A stretch of 64,000 nt of DNA. Source: Salinicola lusitanus. Its GTDB lineage: Bacteria > Pseudomonadota > Gammaproteobacteria > Pseudomonadales > Halomonadaceae. Shown here piece by piece: positions 22,021 to 30,470 of the stretch. The notes beneath the pieces are model-generated. The model was given only the letters and a program-made list of their open reading frames with translations, did not search any database and was not told where the DNA came from. The stretch lies in contig NZ_PZJM01000003.1 of the NCBI RefSeq assembly GCF_003206045.1, forward strand, positions 340,303-404,302, read 5' to 3'. The position numbers were made by a program, and so were the translations under genes. Numbering within the stretch: the first letter of the stretch is position 1; each line of letters begins with the position of its first letter.

Positions 22021-23469
22021 GTGAGCCTACTGGTCATTCTCCGCATCGTCGGCCTGCTGCTGATGCTGTTCAGCCTGACCATGGTGCCGCCGATGGTGAT
22101 CGCGCGAATCTTCCACGACGGCAACTGGCACGCCTTCGGCGCCGGCATGGCGATCTCGGTCATCACCGGCGCGCTGCTCTACTGGCCCAACCGGCGTGCC
22201 AAGCGCGAACTGCGTACCCGTGACGGCTTCATCATCACCGTGCTGTTCTGGAGCGTGCTCGGGCTGTTCGGCACGATCCCGTTCATGGTCTCCGATGCGC
22301 CGTCGATGTCGTTCACCGACGCCGTGTTCGAATCCTTCTCCGGACTCACGACCACCGGCGCCACCGTGCTCAGCGGCATCGATCACCTGCCCGCCTCGAT
22401 CCGCTTCTACCGCCAGCAGCTGCAGTGGCTGGGCGGGATGGGGATCGTGGTACTCGCGGTAGCGATTCTGCCGACACTGGGCATCGGCGGCATGCAGCTC
22501 TATCGGACCGAGATCCCCGGCCCGCTGAAGGACTCCAAGCTGACCCCGCGGATCACCGAGACGGCCAAGGCACTGTGGTACATCTACGTGATCCTGACCG
22601 TCGTCTGCGCGCTGGCCTACTGGCTAGCGGGCATGAACTGGTTCGACGCCATCGGCCACAGCTTCGCCACCGTGGCCGTCGGCGGGTTCTCCACCTACGA
22701 CGCCAGCATCTCGCACTTCGATAGTGCCACCATCGAGATGATCTGCGTCTTCTTCATGATCGTCTCCTCGGTCAGTTTCGGTCTGCACTTCGCGGTATGG
22801 CGGGAACGGCGCCTGCTGCAGTACATCCGCGACCCGGAGTTCCGGTTCTTCGTCACGTTTCTCGGCATCCTGATCGCGATCACCGTCATCACCCTGTTCG
22901 CCACCGGTACCTATCATGACGCCACCGGCATTCGACACGGGCTGTTCGAAGCCGTTTCGGTGGCGACGACATCCGGCTTCAGCGTGGCCGATTTCACCCT
23001 GTGGCCGGGGGTGCTGCCGATCATGCTGTTCATGGCGGCCTTCGTCGGCGCCTGCTCCGGGTCGGCGGGGGGCGGCATGAAGGTGATCCGCATTCTGCTG
23101 GTTCTGAAGCAGGGCATCCGCGAGATTCACCGGCTGATCCATCCCAACGCCGTGTTTGCCGTAAAGGTCGGCAAGATGCGCATCTCCGAGGGTGTCGCCG
23201 AAGCCGTCTGGGGCTTCTTCTCCGTCTACATGATGCTGTTCGTGGTGATGCTGCTGGCGCTGCTGGCCACCGGCCTCGATCAGGTGACGGCGTGGTCGGC
23301 GATCGGCTCGGCGCTCAACAACCTGGGCCCGGGACTGGGTGATGTCTCGACCGACTACGGCGACATTCCCAGCGCCGCCAAGTGGATCCTGGTGCTGGCG
23401 ATGATGCTGGGAAGACTGGAGATCTTCACCATCCTGGTGCTGTTCACCCCGGCATTCTGGCGACGCTGA
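22021..23469 (+). CDS. trkH: Trk potassium uptake channel subunit TrkH
   Basis: Inner-membrane K+-translocating subunit, 482 residues, with about ten to twelve hydrophobic segments arranged as four M1-P-M2 repeats; selectivity-filter-type P loops are visible as TTTGATVL, TVAVGGFST, VATTSGFS and NNLGPGLG. It starts with GTG at 22021 (MSLLVILRIVG); no upstream ATG is in frame. It partners with TrkA just upstream. Confidence 0.96.
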   Translation: MSLLVILRIVGLLLMLFSLTMVPPMVIARIFHDGNWHAFGAGMAISVITGALLYWPNRRAKRELRTRDGFIITVLFWSVLGLFGTIPFMVSDAPSMSFTDAVFESFSGLTTTGATVLSGIDHLPASIRFYRQQLQWLGGMGIVVLAVAILPTLGIGGMQLYRTEIPGPLKDSKLTPRITETAKALWYIYVILTVVCALAYWLAGMNWFDAIGHSFATVAVGGFSTYDASISHFDSATIEMICVFFMIVSSVSFGLHFAVWRERRLLQYIRDPEFRFFVTFLGILIAITVITLFATGTYHDATGIRHGLFEAVSVATTSGFSVADFTLWPGVLPIMLFMAAFVGACSGSAGGGMKVIRILLVLKQGIREIHRLIHPNAVFAVKVGKMRISEGVAEAVWGFFSVYMMLFVVMLLALLATGLDQVTAWSAIGSALNNLGPGLGDVSTDYGDIPSAAKWILVLAMMLGRLEIFTILVLFTPAFWRR

Positions 23470-23663
23470 CCGGTCATTCGCGAACAATCTCTCTCGCTTA
23501 CCCAAGGCAAATCACTTTTTTACCATCCGCTCGGCCAATCATCGGTGAATGACACTAAAGGTTGAGCCAGCGACAGGATTTTCGACGAGTTCGACCGGGA
23601 GAGCGGTGGTAGAATGCCGCCCTTCGCGGCCACGCCGCCACCTCGGCTACCCAAGAGAGAGTC

Positions 23664-24905
23664 ATGTCCGCCAGTTCCGACACCCGCACCGCGTCCTCGC
23701 TTCTGCCCCGTATCGGGCTCATTCCCCAGATCCTGATCGGGATCGCGGCCGGCCTGCTCCTCGCCACCCTGGCGCCGTCGATCGCGCCATCGGTGGCCAT
23801 CTTCGGCGACCTGTTCATCGGCGCGCTCAAGGCCGTCGCCCCGGTGCTGGTCTTCGTACTGGTGATGGCGGCCATCGCCAGCCACCAGCGTGGCCAGCCG
23901 ACCCAGGTGCGCGGCGTCCTGATGCTCTACCTGACCGGCACGCTGGCTGCCGCGCTGATCGCGGTGGCGGCGAGCTTCCTGTTCCCGACCTCGCTGATCA
24001 TCGACGCCCCGCGGGCCGATGGCACGCCGCCGACCGGCGTCGCCGAGATCCTGCGCAACCTGGCCATGAGCGCGGTGGACAATCCCATCCACGCCCTGAC
24101 CGATGCCAACTTCATCGGCATCCTGGCCTGGGCCGTCGGGCTCGGCCTGCTGCTGCGTCGCGCCAGCGACACCACGCGGCGGTCACTGGCCGATCTCTCG
24201 GATGCGGTTTCCGGCCTGGTCCGCTGGGTGATCCGGCTCGCCCCGCTGGGCATCTTCGGGCTGGTCGCCAACACCTTCGCCTCCACCGGCATGAGCGCGC
24301 TGGCCGACTACGCCCAGCTGCTCGCGGTACTGCTGGGCTGCATGGCCTTCGTGGCACTGGTGAGCAATCCGCTGATCGTGTTCCTCTACACCCGCCAGAA
24401 CCCCTACCCGCTGGTCTTCACCTGCCTGCGCGGCAGCGCCATCACCGCCTTCTTCACCCGCAGCAGCGCGGCCAACATTCCGGTCAACATGGAGTTGTGC
24501 AAGCGCCTCGACCTGCACGCCGACACCTACTCCGTCTCGATCCCGCTGGGCGCCACGATCAACATGTCAGGCGCCGCGGTCACCATCACGGTGATGACAC
24601 TGGCGGCCGCCAACACCCTGGGAATCGACGTGGATTTCGCCACCGCGCTGCTGCTCTGCGTCGTTTCGGCGCTGGCGGCCTGCGGCGTCTCCGGCGTCGC
24701 CGGCGGCTCGCTGCTGCTGATACCGATGGCGGCCAGCCTGTTCGGGATCTCGGCGGACGTCGCCATGCAGGTGGTAGCGATCGGCTTCGTCATCAGCGTG
24801 ATCCAGGACTCCACCGAAACCGCACTCAACTCCTCCACCGACGTGCTGTTCACCGCCGCCGCGTGCCGTTCACCGCGTGCCCAGGAGCGCCTTGCCGGCG
24901 AGTGA
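23664..24905 (+). CDS. sstT: Sodium:serine/threonine symporter SstT
   Basis: Inner-membrane Na+-coupled serine/threonine importer of the DAACS (SLC1-like) family, 413 residues with multiple transmembrane segments and re-entrant loops. Family markers are [24 protein letters not shown] and a [11 protein letters not shown] motif near the C-terminus. ATG at 23664 follows AGAGAGAG. It stands alone, downstream of trkH. Confidence 0.95.
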   Translation: MSASSDTRTASSLLPRIGLIPQILIGIAAGLLLATLAPSIAPSVAIFGDLFIGALKAVAPVLVFVLVMAAIASHQRGQPTQVRGVLMLYLTGTLAAALIAVAASFLFPTSLIIDAPRADGTPPTGVAEILRNLAMSAVDNPIHALTDANFIGILAWAVGLGLLLRRASDTTRRSLADLSDAVSGLVRWVIRLAPLGIFGLVANTFASTGMSALADYAQLLAVLLGCMAFVALVSNPLIVFLYTRQNPYPLVFTCLRGSAITAFFTRSSAANIPVNMELCKRLDLHADTYSVSIPLGATINMSGAAVTITVMTLAAANTLGIDVDFATALLLCVVSALAACGVSGVAGGSLLLIPMAASLFGISADVAMQVVAIGFVISVIQDSTETALNSSTDVLFTAAACRSPRAQERLAGE

Positions 24906-25029
24906 TCGACCGTCGAGCAGGGCCGCCGTTGACCGCGACCGACGTTTTTCGCTGTCAACGGCTTGGAATCGGCGACATGACGTGCAATATGGGGCAACTC
25001 TCTTTCCCAAGCCTTGGATTGCCCCCTTG

Positions 25030-26244
25030 ATGCCCGACAACGCCGCCGGACCTCGCGAGATCGTGGATCTCGCCGCCCACCACTTGACCCTGCTGGGCAC
25101 TGCCCACGTTTCCCAGGCCAGCGCCGACGAGGTGCGCGAGCTGATTCGCTCCGGCGAGTTCGATGCCGTCGCGATCGAGCTTTGCACCTCGCGTCATCAG
25201 AGCCTGGTCCAGCCCAACGCCATGGCCAAGCTCGACCTGTTCCAGGTTCTCAAGCAGGGCAAGGCCGGCATGGTTGCCGCCAGCCTCGCGCTCGGCGCCT
25301 TCCAGCAACGGGTGGCGGAGCAGTCGGGGATCGAACCCGGTGCGGAGATGCGCACGGCGGTCAAGGAGACCCAACGGGCCGGCCTGCCGCTCTATCTGAT
25401 CGATCGCGAGATCGGCGTCACCCTCAAGCGCATCTACCAGAACGTGCCGTGGTACAAGCGCTTCAGCCTGATATCCGGTCTGCTCGGCAGCGTGCTGTCG
25501 CGGCAGAAGGTCTCCAGCGAGGAGATCGAGAAGCTCAAGCAGGGCGACGTGCTCGAGTCCACCTTCGCCGAATTCGCCGAGCAGTCCCAGACCTTGTACG
25601 AACCCCTGATCACCGAGCGTGACCGCTACATGGCGCTCAGGCTGGTGGAAGAACTGCCGGAGGGCGGGACCCAGCGCGTGCTGGTAGTGATCGGCGCCGG
25701 CCACCTCAAGGGCATGAAGGCCCACCTCGAGACCCTGAACCAGCATCCGCCCGAGCTGGACAGCGTGATCCAGGAGCGCGCCAATCTGGAGTCGACCGCG
25801 CCCCGCGCGCGCTGGTGGAAAGCGATCCCGTGGGTGATCGTCGCCCTGGTGCTGACCGGCTTCGCCATCGGTTTCAGCCGCGATACCGCCTTCGGCTGGT
25901 CGCTAGTGGGCGAATGGGTGCTGATCAACGGCAGCTTCTCGGCACTGGGAGCGCTGATCGCCCTGGGTCATCCGCTGACGATCGCCGCCGCCTTCGTCGG
26001 CGCCCCGCTCACCTCGCTCAACCCGACCATCGGCGTCGGCTTCGTCACCGCCGGGGTCGAACTCTACCTGCGCCGCCCCACCGTCGGCGACTTCTCGCGC
26101 CTGCGCAGCGATGTCAGCCACTGGCGCGGCTGGTGGCGCAACCGCGTCGCCCGCACCCTACTGGTCTTCCTGCTCTCGAGCCTGGGTTCCGCCATCGCCA
26201 CCTGGGTCGCCGGCCTGCGCATCGCCGGGCAACTGCTGGGCTAG
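25030..26244 (+). CDS. TraB/PrgY family membrane protein
   Basis: A 404-residue TraB/PrgY-like protein. The N-terminal 260 residues form the TIKI-like TraB domain with the GTAHVS motif near residue 19, a conserved Glu in DAVAIELCTSR, LIDREIGVTLKR, and VVIGAGHLKGM near the end; these glutamates and histidines are the proposed metalloprotease residues of the wider superfamily. About four transmembrane helices follow. PrgY and TraB in enterococci block peptide pheromone activity, but in proteobacteria the role is unknown. ATG 25030 lacks a strong ribosome-binding site, so the start is moderately certain. It is followed by a strong hairpin. Confidence 0.88.
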   Translation: MPDNAAGPREIVDLAAHHLTLLGTAHVSQASADEVRELIRSGEFDAVAIELCTSRHQSLVQPNAMAKLDLFQVLKQGKAGMVAASLALGAFQQRVAEQSGIEPGAEMRTAVKETQRAGLPLYLIDREIGVTLKRIYQNVPWYKRFSLISGLLGSVLSRQKVSSEEIEKLKQGDVLESTFAEFAEQSQTLYEPLITERDRYMALRLVEELPEGGTQRVLVVIGAGHLKGMKAHLETLNQHPPELDSVIQERANLESTAPRARWWKAIPWVIVALVLTGFAIGFSRDTAFGWSLVGEWVLINGSFSALGALIALGHPLTIAAAFVGAPLTSLNPTIGVGFVTAGVELYLRRPTVGDFSRLRSDVSHWRGWWRNRVARTLLVFLLSSLGSAIATWVAGLRIAGQLLG

Positions 26245-26251
26245 GCCGGGG

Positions 26252-26280
26252 TGCTCGGCTCGCCCTTCGCGAGCCGAGCA
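26252..26280 (+). terminator. Terminator hairpin after the TraB gene
   Basis: Perfect 12-bp inverted repeat TGCTCGGCTCGC (26252-26263) and its complement (26269-26280) with a CCTTC loop, eight bases after the stop codon. No T tract follows. Confidence 0.75.
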
Positions 26281-26418
26281 CGCGCCGGCGGGGGGCATTC
26301 AGCCGCGGGGATGTTGGCCAGCAAAGCGGAAAGTCTCTCACGCTGGGCCGAAATGGCGTCTCCCCGGGCATGCGCCCATAACCGCTTTCGCGCACTCCCC
26401 TCCTTTCTCGCTCCCCCT

Positions 26419-26447
26419 CTTGAAAGCCGTCCGATCACCACCATTTT
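26419..26447 (+). promoter_or_regulatory. Distal RpoH-like promoter candidate
   Basis: CTTGAA at 26419-26424 and CACCATTT-like sequence at 26439-26446 with 14 bp between, resembling the sigma-32 pattern CTTGAAA-N13/14-CCCCATNT. The -35 part lies in a 13-bp sequence repeated exactly in the proximal site. The -10 match is weaker than at the proximal site. Confidence 0.5.
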
Positions 26448-26527
26448 CTGCTCCGGGTACCGCCGAGACCGCTGATAGCGGGGCCGGGCGCGGGAGATAA
26501 AAAATCTCGCCACGTGATGCACTCCCC

Positions 26528-26556
26528 CTTGAAAGCCGTCTGGGCGACCCTATTTA
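26528..26556 (+). promoter_or_regulatory. RpoH (sigma-32) promoter of hsp20
   Basis: CTTGAAA at 26528-26534 and CCCTATTTA at 26548-26556, with 14 bp between CTTGAA and the -10 block, closely match the heat-shock sigma-32 consensus. It lies about 150 bp upstream of the hsp20 ATG and faces it. Confidence 0.8.
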
Positions 26557-26703
26557 ACATAATGTCGAGAGGGAGCCGACTGGCAGACGGCATCTTGCAT
26601 GCGTCATCCCCTCGACAGCGGACGCCGCCGAGCGGGTCCGCGAGCGGTGACCCGGGATAGGCCCGGGCCCCCAAGACTTCGCTGTCATTCAGGAGGTTGC
26701 ACC

Positions 26704-27174
26704 ATGAATACGATGTCTCTTTCTCCGCTGTTCCGCCGTTCCATCGGTTTCGACCGGCTCAACGATCTGTTCGAGACCGCGATGCAGAACGACGTGCCCA
26801 GCTATCCGCCCTACAACGTCGAGAAGTATGGCGAGAACGACTACCGCATCGCCGTGGCCACGGCCGGATTTGCCGAGCAGGAACTCGACGTCAACGTCGA
26901 AAAGCGTGTGCTCACGATCACTGCCGGCAAGGGCGATCGCCAGCAGGACGACAAGGTGCAGTACCTGCACCAGGGTATCGCCCAGCGCGCGTTCAAGCTG
27001 TCGTTCCGCCTCGACGAGAACATCGAGGTCCAGGGCGCCCGGCTCGAGAACGGGTTGCTGATCGTCGACCTGCTGCGGGTGGTGCCGGAAGAGCAGCGCC
27101 CGCGCCAGATCCCGATCAACGGCAGCCAGGGCCGTCTGGAGACGCACTCGGCGGATCAAACCGTCGCCGTCTAA
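26704..27174 (+). CDS. Small heat-shock protein, Hsp20/IbpA family
   Basis: ATP-independent holdase chaperone, 156 residues. It opens MSLSPLFRRSIGFDRLNDLFE like IbpA/IbpB, contains the alpha-crystallin domain (about 35-125, with YRIAVATAGFAEQELDV and ENGLLIVDL) and ends with the IxI-type anchoring motif IPI. AGGAGG at 26691-26696 gives a strong ribosome-binding site. The RpoH-type promoter upstream indicates heat induction. A long leader invites the idea of an RNA thermometer, as in many hsp20 genes, but I could not demonstrate a ROSE or fourU fold. Confidence 0.94.
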   Translation: MNTMSLSPLFRRSIGFDRLNDLFETAMQNDVPSYPPYNVEKYGENDYRIAVATAGFAEQELDVNVEKRVLTITAGKGDRQQDDKVQYLHQGIAQRAFKLSFRLDENIEVQGARLENGLLIVDLLRVVPEEQRPRQIPINGSQGRLETHSADQTVAV

Positions 27175-27199
27175 GCCAGTGGCGATAGGACCGCGCCGC

Positions 27200-27218
27200 C
27201 GCCATGGCAGCCATGGCG
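27200..27218. repeat. Small inverted repeat after hsp20
   Basis: CGCCATGG (27200-27207) and its identical complement CCATGGCG (27211-27218) around CAG. It lies just upstream of the main bidirectional terminator. Confidence 0.5.
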
Positions 27219-27239
27219 AAGCGCCGCGGTGAAATGGCA

Positions 27240-27271
27240 ACGCCCCCGACGGAGCAATCCGTCGGGGGCGT
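27240..27271. terminator. Bidirectional terminator between hsp20 and the BCCT transporter
   Basis: Perfect 14-bp inverted repeat ACGCCCCCGACGGA (27240-27253) and its complement (27258-27271) with a GCAA tetraloop, located between two convergent genes. Confidence 0.85.
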
Positions 27272-27295
27272 CGTCGTTGGGGGATCGGCCCGGCT

Positions 27296-28873
27296 TCAGG
27301 GCATCGGGCGAGCCGTTGGCGAGTCGTCCAGCACGCCTTGCGCCCTGGCCATCGCATAGGCCGCCTTGGGCCCATGCCACAGTGTCGGCACCAGCAGCAT
27401 CGCCACCGGCACGGCGGGGATTACCAGGAACTGCTGGAGCACGCTGACCTGCCCCTCGCCCATGCCCAGCAGTATCGCCGCCATCAGCGCGAAGACGATT
27501 CCCCAGAACGCGCGTAGCGCCGATCCGGGATTGTCGTTGCCGGCACAGACGACGGACACGGCATAGCTCATCGAGTCCCCGGTGGTCGCCACGAACACCG
27601 TGGTCAGCACCAGCACGGCCAGCGCCATCCAGACACCTCCCGGCAGCGCCTGGGCCACGGTCAGCGTCGCCACGTCGAACTGGAAGTTCTGCAGCGGCTG
27701 GCTGAGATCGATCGCGCCCTGGAGCTGGTAGAAGATGCCGGAACCACCCAGCAAGGTGAACCAGACGGTGGTGACCACCGGCGCCATGACCGCCGTGGCG
27801 ATGATCATCTCGCGCACCGTGCGCCCGCGGGAGATCCGGGTGACGAAGATCGCCATGGGCGGCGCGAAGCCGACGAACCAGGCAAAGAAGAAGACCGTCC
27901 ACCACTTCATCCAGCTCGGCGAGGCCGTCACCGTGGTCATGGTCGACATCTCGAAGAAATGGCCGAGATAGGTGCCGAAGCCCTGGAACCAGCTATCGAC
28001 CAGAAACTGGGTCGGCCCGAACAGCAGGATGATGGCACCGATCACCATGGCCAGAATGACGTTCAGGCGACTCAGCACCTGAATGCCACGGTCGATACCG
28101 GTCACCGCCGACGTCACGTAGATCGCCCCCAGCGCCGCCAGGATCCCCAACTGCACCTCATAGCCGCGCGGAAAGCCGAACAGGTCGTGGAGACCGAAGC
28201 TGACCTGGGTCGCCAGGAAACCCAGCGGCCCGACCGTGCCTGCGGTGACGGCGATCGCGCAGATGGCGTCGACGACGCCACCGAGGAAGCCGCGCACCAG
28301 GCGGTCACCGAGTACCGGTGCCAGCAGCGTTCGTGGCTGAAGCGGCATGCCGCGCTGGTAGTGCTGGTGCGAGAGGATCGCGACCGGCAAGGTGCCGAGA
28401 ATCGCCCAGCCGGTGAATCCCCAATGGAAGAAGGCCTGGGCCAAGGCGTTGGGTACGGCCTCGGCGGTGCCGGGCTGGGAGTCGAAAGCCGGCGGCGTGA
28501 CCACGAAGTGATAGATCGGCTCACCGGCGGCAAAGAAGACGCCGCCCCCCGCCAGCAGCGTGCACAGAATGATCGACACCCACCGGAAGGTACTCATGTC
28601 GGGCCGCTCCTGGGACCCGATTCGCGCCCGCCCGGCCGGGGAGAGCGCCACGCCGATGGCGATGAAGAAGGTCAGCAGCATCAGCCACTGGAACAGGCTG
28701 CCGAAGGTTCTGGCCGACCAGGTGAAGCCGATATCGATCACTCGGGCGACGGTATCCGGCGCCACCGCTGATGCCGCCAGAAAGATCAGGATGAAGCCGA
28801 TGGTCAGCACAAGCACGACGGGATCGCCAAAACGGCCACCCTGCGTCGATGGCACGTTGGTGTCGGAGGTCAT
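27296..28873 (-). CDS. BCCT family osmolyte/betaine transporter
   Basis: Inner-membrane betaine/carnitine/choline-type secondary carrier, 525 residues with about twelve transmembrane helices. Family features are the GEPIYHF block after TM3, the FFHWGFTGWAILG segment and the substrate-site motif WTVFFFAWFVGFAPPMAIFVTRISRGRT. The aromatic W-W/F pattern suits a quaternary-amine substrate such as glycine betaine or choline, but which cannot be told. Short cytoplasmic tails suggest no CBS-type osmosensor. ATG at 28873 has no clear Shine-Dalgarno. Such carriers are typical of salt-adapted bacteria. Confidence 0.92.
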   Translation of the reverse strand: MTSDTNVPSTQGGRFGDPVVLVLTIGFILIFLAASAVAPDTVARVIDIGFTWSARTFGSLFQWLMLLTFFIAIGVALSPAGRARIGSQERPDMSTFRWVSIILCTLLAGGGVFFAAGEPIYHFVVTPPAFDSQPGTAEAVPNALAQAFFHWGFTGWAILGTLPVAILSHQHYQRGMPLQPRTLLAPVLGDRLVRGFLGGVVDAICAIAVTAGTVGPLGFLATQVSFGLHDLFGFPRGYEVQLGILAALGAIYVTSAVTGIDRGIQVLSRLNVILAMVIGAIILLFGPTQFLVDSWFQGFGTYLGHFFEMSTMTTVTASPSWMKWWTVFFFAWFVGFAPPMAIFVTRISRGRTVREMIIATAVMAPVVTTVWFTLLGGSGIFYQLQGAIDLSQPLQNFQFDVATLTVAQALPGGVWMALAVLVLTTVFVATTGDSMSYAVSVVCAGNDNPGSALRAFWGIVFALMAAILLGMGEGQVSVLQQFLVIPAVPVAMLLVPTLWHGPKAAYAMARAQGVLDDSPTARPMP

Positions 28874-29046
28874 ATCAGAGGGAGGATTCTTTGGGCATGA
28901 AGCGCGCCACCCTACCGACCTTGGTCTAATACCGCAAATTCACCATCACTAATTCAGGTGCTGCTCTACACCAAAATGCCAATGGTGACGGCCTTCGAAA
29001 CGGTTCTAATCTCAAGGGGAATTTCGCCGCCGATGGGGTAAGGTCC

Positions 29047-29325
29047 ATGAAAAGCACACCGTTCATCACCGAGAGTCTGCTGCAGCGCTGTCGCAGGGAA
29101 CAGGCCAACCAGTTCCAGCGTGCGCGCCAGAGCTACGACCCCGCCTCGCTTGATGATCGCAAGGAGCTTTCGCTGCTGGTCGAAGAGGCGATTCGGGAGG
29201 GGGAAAACTACACCTCGATCGCTCGCGGTCATCAGCACATCGGCCTGACCGAATCGGACCTGTTGGATCTCATCGGCCCCGAGAACGCCATCCGGGAGCG
29301 CATCGAGCGATTTCAGCAGATCTGA
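29047..29325 (+). CDS. Small conserved-looking protein of unknown function
   Basis: A 92-residue soluble, charged, mostly helical protein. ATG 29047 is preceded by AAGG. Composition and codon use match neighbouring genes, which supports coding. It contains an ELSLLVEEAIREGENYTSIA segment and an acidic LTESDLLDLIGPEN stretch; I recognise no domain. It is convergent with another small orphan, leaving nine bases between. Confidence 0.65.
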   Translation: MKSTPFITESLLQRCRREQANQFQRARQSYDPASLDDRKELSLLVEEAIREGENYTSIARGHQHIGLTESDLLDLIGPENAIRERIERFQQI

Positions 29326-29334
29326 CCCTGTCGC

Positions 29335-29640
29335 TCAGTTGCCGCAGTGGCGCCGGTACCGCTCGGATTCGGCGCCCAGCGTCACGCGCTCGTTGACCTT
29401 GCTGTAGTAGAACGGCGAGAAGGAGTGGTGCTGGCCGGCCACACGATACTCGCCGCAAACGCCGTACCCCTTCTGGATCTCTCTCGTCGCCTGCAGCTCG
29501 ATCTCGTCTTCGCCACCCAGTTGGCTAGCGATCAGGGACTTGATGTCGTCATCGACCTGGCTGTCCGACAGGGCCTGCCCGCCGAAGATGATGGCGAACG
29601 CCAGTAGGATGGCAACGACGGGGATATAGAGATTGTGCAT
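29335..29640 (-). CDS. Small membrane-anchored protein of unknown function
   Basis: A 101-residue protein with one N-terminal hydrophobic helix (about residues 5-22), likely a signal anchor, followed by an acidic segment and a C-terminal part with two cysteines (YGVCGEY and RRHCGN) that could form a disulfide in the periplasm. No domain recognised. It is divergent from rpmE2. Confidence 0.65.
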   Translation of the reverse strand: MHNLYIPVVAILLAFAIIFGGQALSDSQVDDDIKSLIASQLGGEDEIELQATREIQKGYGVCGEYRVAGQHHSFSPFYYSKVNERVTLGAESERYRRHCGN

Positions 29641-29757
29641 GGAGAAAGCGTCTGGCCGGCGGGGGAAAGCCGATGATAGCGGATCCCGCGATGTTTCGCA
29701 CAGGCGCGGCGGGCGATGCGTCCACGTGACGCAGTCGATTGCCTCATCCTCGAGAAA

Positions 29758-29772
29758 TGTAATAACATTACA
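29758..29772 (+). promoter_or_regulatory. Zur-type operator upstream of rpmE2
   Basis: TGTAATAACATTACA is a palindrome with 6-bp arms (TGTAAT/ATTACA) that resembles gammaproteobacterial Zur boxes. It ends 23 bp before the ATG of a zinc-independent L31 paralogue, a classic Zur target. A related box lies upstream of zinT at 50570-50582. Confidence 0.7.
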
Positions 29773-29795
29773 AAATCAACCGAACGGAGAAGTCC

Positions 29796-30059
29796 ATGAA
29801 AGCCGGCATCCACCCCGAATATCGTCAGGTGATCTTCCACGACACCAGCGTCAACCAATACTTCAAGATTGGCTCGACCATGACTTCCGACGAGACTATC
29901 GAGTGGGAAGATGGCAACACCTACCCCCTCGTCCACCTCGATATCTCCTCCGCGTCCCACCCCTTCTACACCGGCAAGCAGCGCGAGGTCGGCACCGAGG
30001 GCCGTGCCGCACAGTTCAAGCGTCGCTTCGGCAGCGTGACATCGCGTCGCCAGAGCTGA
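29796..30059 (+). CDS. rpmE2: 50S ribosomal protein L31 type B (zinc-independent)
   Basis: An 87-residue L31 paralogue of the type B (YkgM-like) form, which replaces zinc-binding L31 in the ribosome during zinc starvation so that zinc can be recovered. It opens [18 protein letters not shown] and has HPFYTGKQR near the C-terminus; the CxxC zinc ligands of type A L31 are absent (no cysteine at all). GGAGAAG at 29786-29792 is the ribosome-binding site, and a Zur-type palindrome lies just upstream. Confidence 0.95.
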   Translation: MKAGIHPEYRQVIFHDTSVNQYFKIGSTMTSDETIEWEDGNTYPLVHLDISSASHPFYTGKQREVGTEGRAAQFKRRFGSVTSRRQS

Positions 30060-30080
30060 ATCGCGGGCCGGGCAGCGCAC

Positions 30081-30106
30081 GTCACGGCCGCGCCAGCGGC
30101 CGTGAC
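30081..30106 (+). terminator. Terminator hairpin after rpmE2
   Basis: Perfect 11-bp inverted repeat GTCACGGCCGC (30081-30091) and its complement (30096-30106) around GCCA, 21 bases after the rpmE2 stop. It may also serve the convergent GFA gene. Confidence 0.75.
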
Positions 30107-30134
30107 ATCCAGCCGGGAGCGGCTCCCGCTTCCT

Positions 30135-30470
30135 TCAACGCGTCGCGTTATCGGCGTAGCGCGTCGTCACCCCATGAGGCAGCGTTTCCGCCAACCGGAA
30201 ATTGACCGCTACGATGGGGTCGGGGTCACCCGCCAGCGTCTGGTAATGCGTCACGCAGCCGCACGCGGCGCACCGCAGGAACTCGATCTCCCGGTCACCA
30301 CGCTGATACGACGCCCTGCCCGCCGCGCCAGTGACGATCTCGACCTCATCAGGGCGAAAATAGCCCCAAAGCGCCATGTAGCGCCGACAGATTCCACAAT
30401 TGCAGCAAGTCACCTGCGCCGGCTCGGGGGCGAAGAGCCTGACGTTACCGCAGTCGCACTGCAGCTCCAT
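30135..30470 (-). CDS. GFA/CENP-V family zinc protein
   Basis: A 111-residue protein of the glutathione-dependent formaldehyde-activating enzyme (GFA)-like family. Zinc ligands are visible as CDCG near the N-terminus, the CCNCGICRR motif and CAACGC. The family name comes from Gfa; most small members have no proven activity. The ATG at 30470 overlaps the stop of the upstream VOC gene (ATGA), so the two are co-translated; the longer in-frame start at 30515 lies inside that gene. Confidence 0.85.
   Translation of the reverse strand: MELQCDCGNVRLFAPEPAQVTCCNCGICRRYMALWGYFRPDEVEIVTGAAGRASYQRGDREIEFLRCAACGCVTHYQTLAGDPDPIVAVNFRLAETLPHGVTTRYADNATR

Larger units (their letters stand above)
26245..26703. 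other. Long intergenic region upstream of hsp20
   Basis: About 460 bp without a credible gene. It holds a terminator hairpin for the TraB gene, two CTTGAAAGCCGTC repeats that look like RpoH promoters, and a 5' leader of roughly 140 bases for hsp20. Confidence 0.7.
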
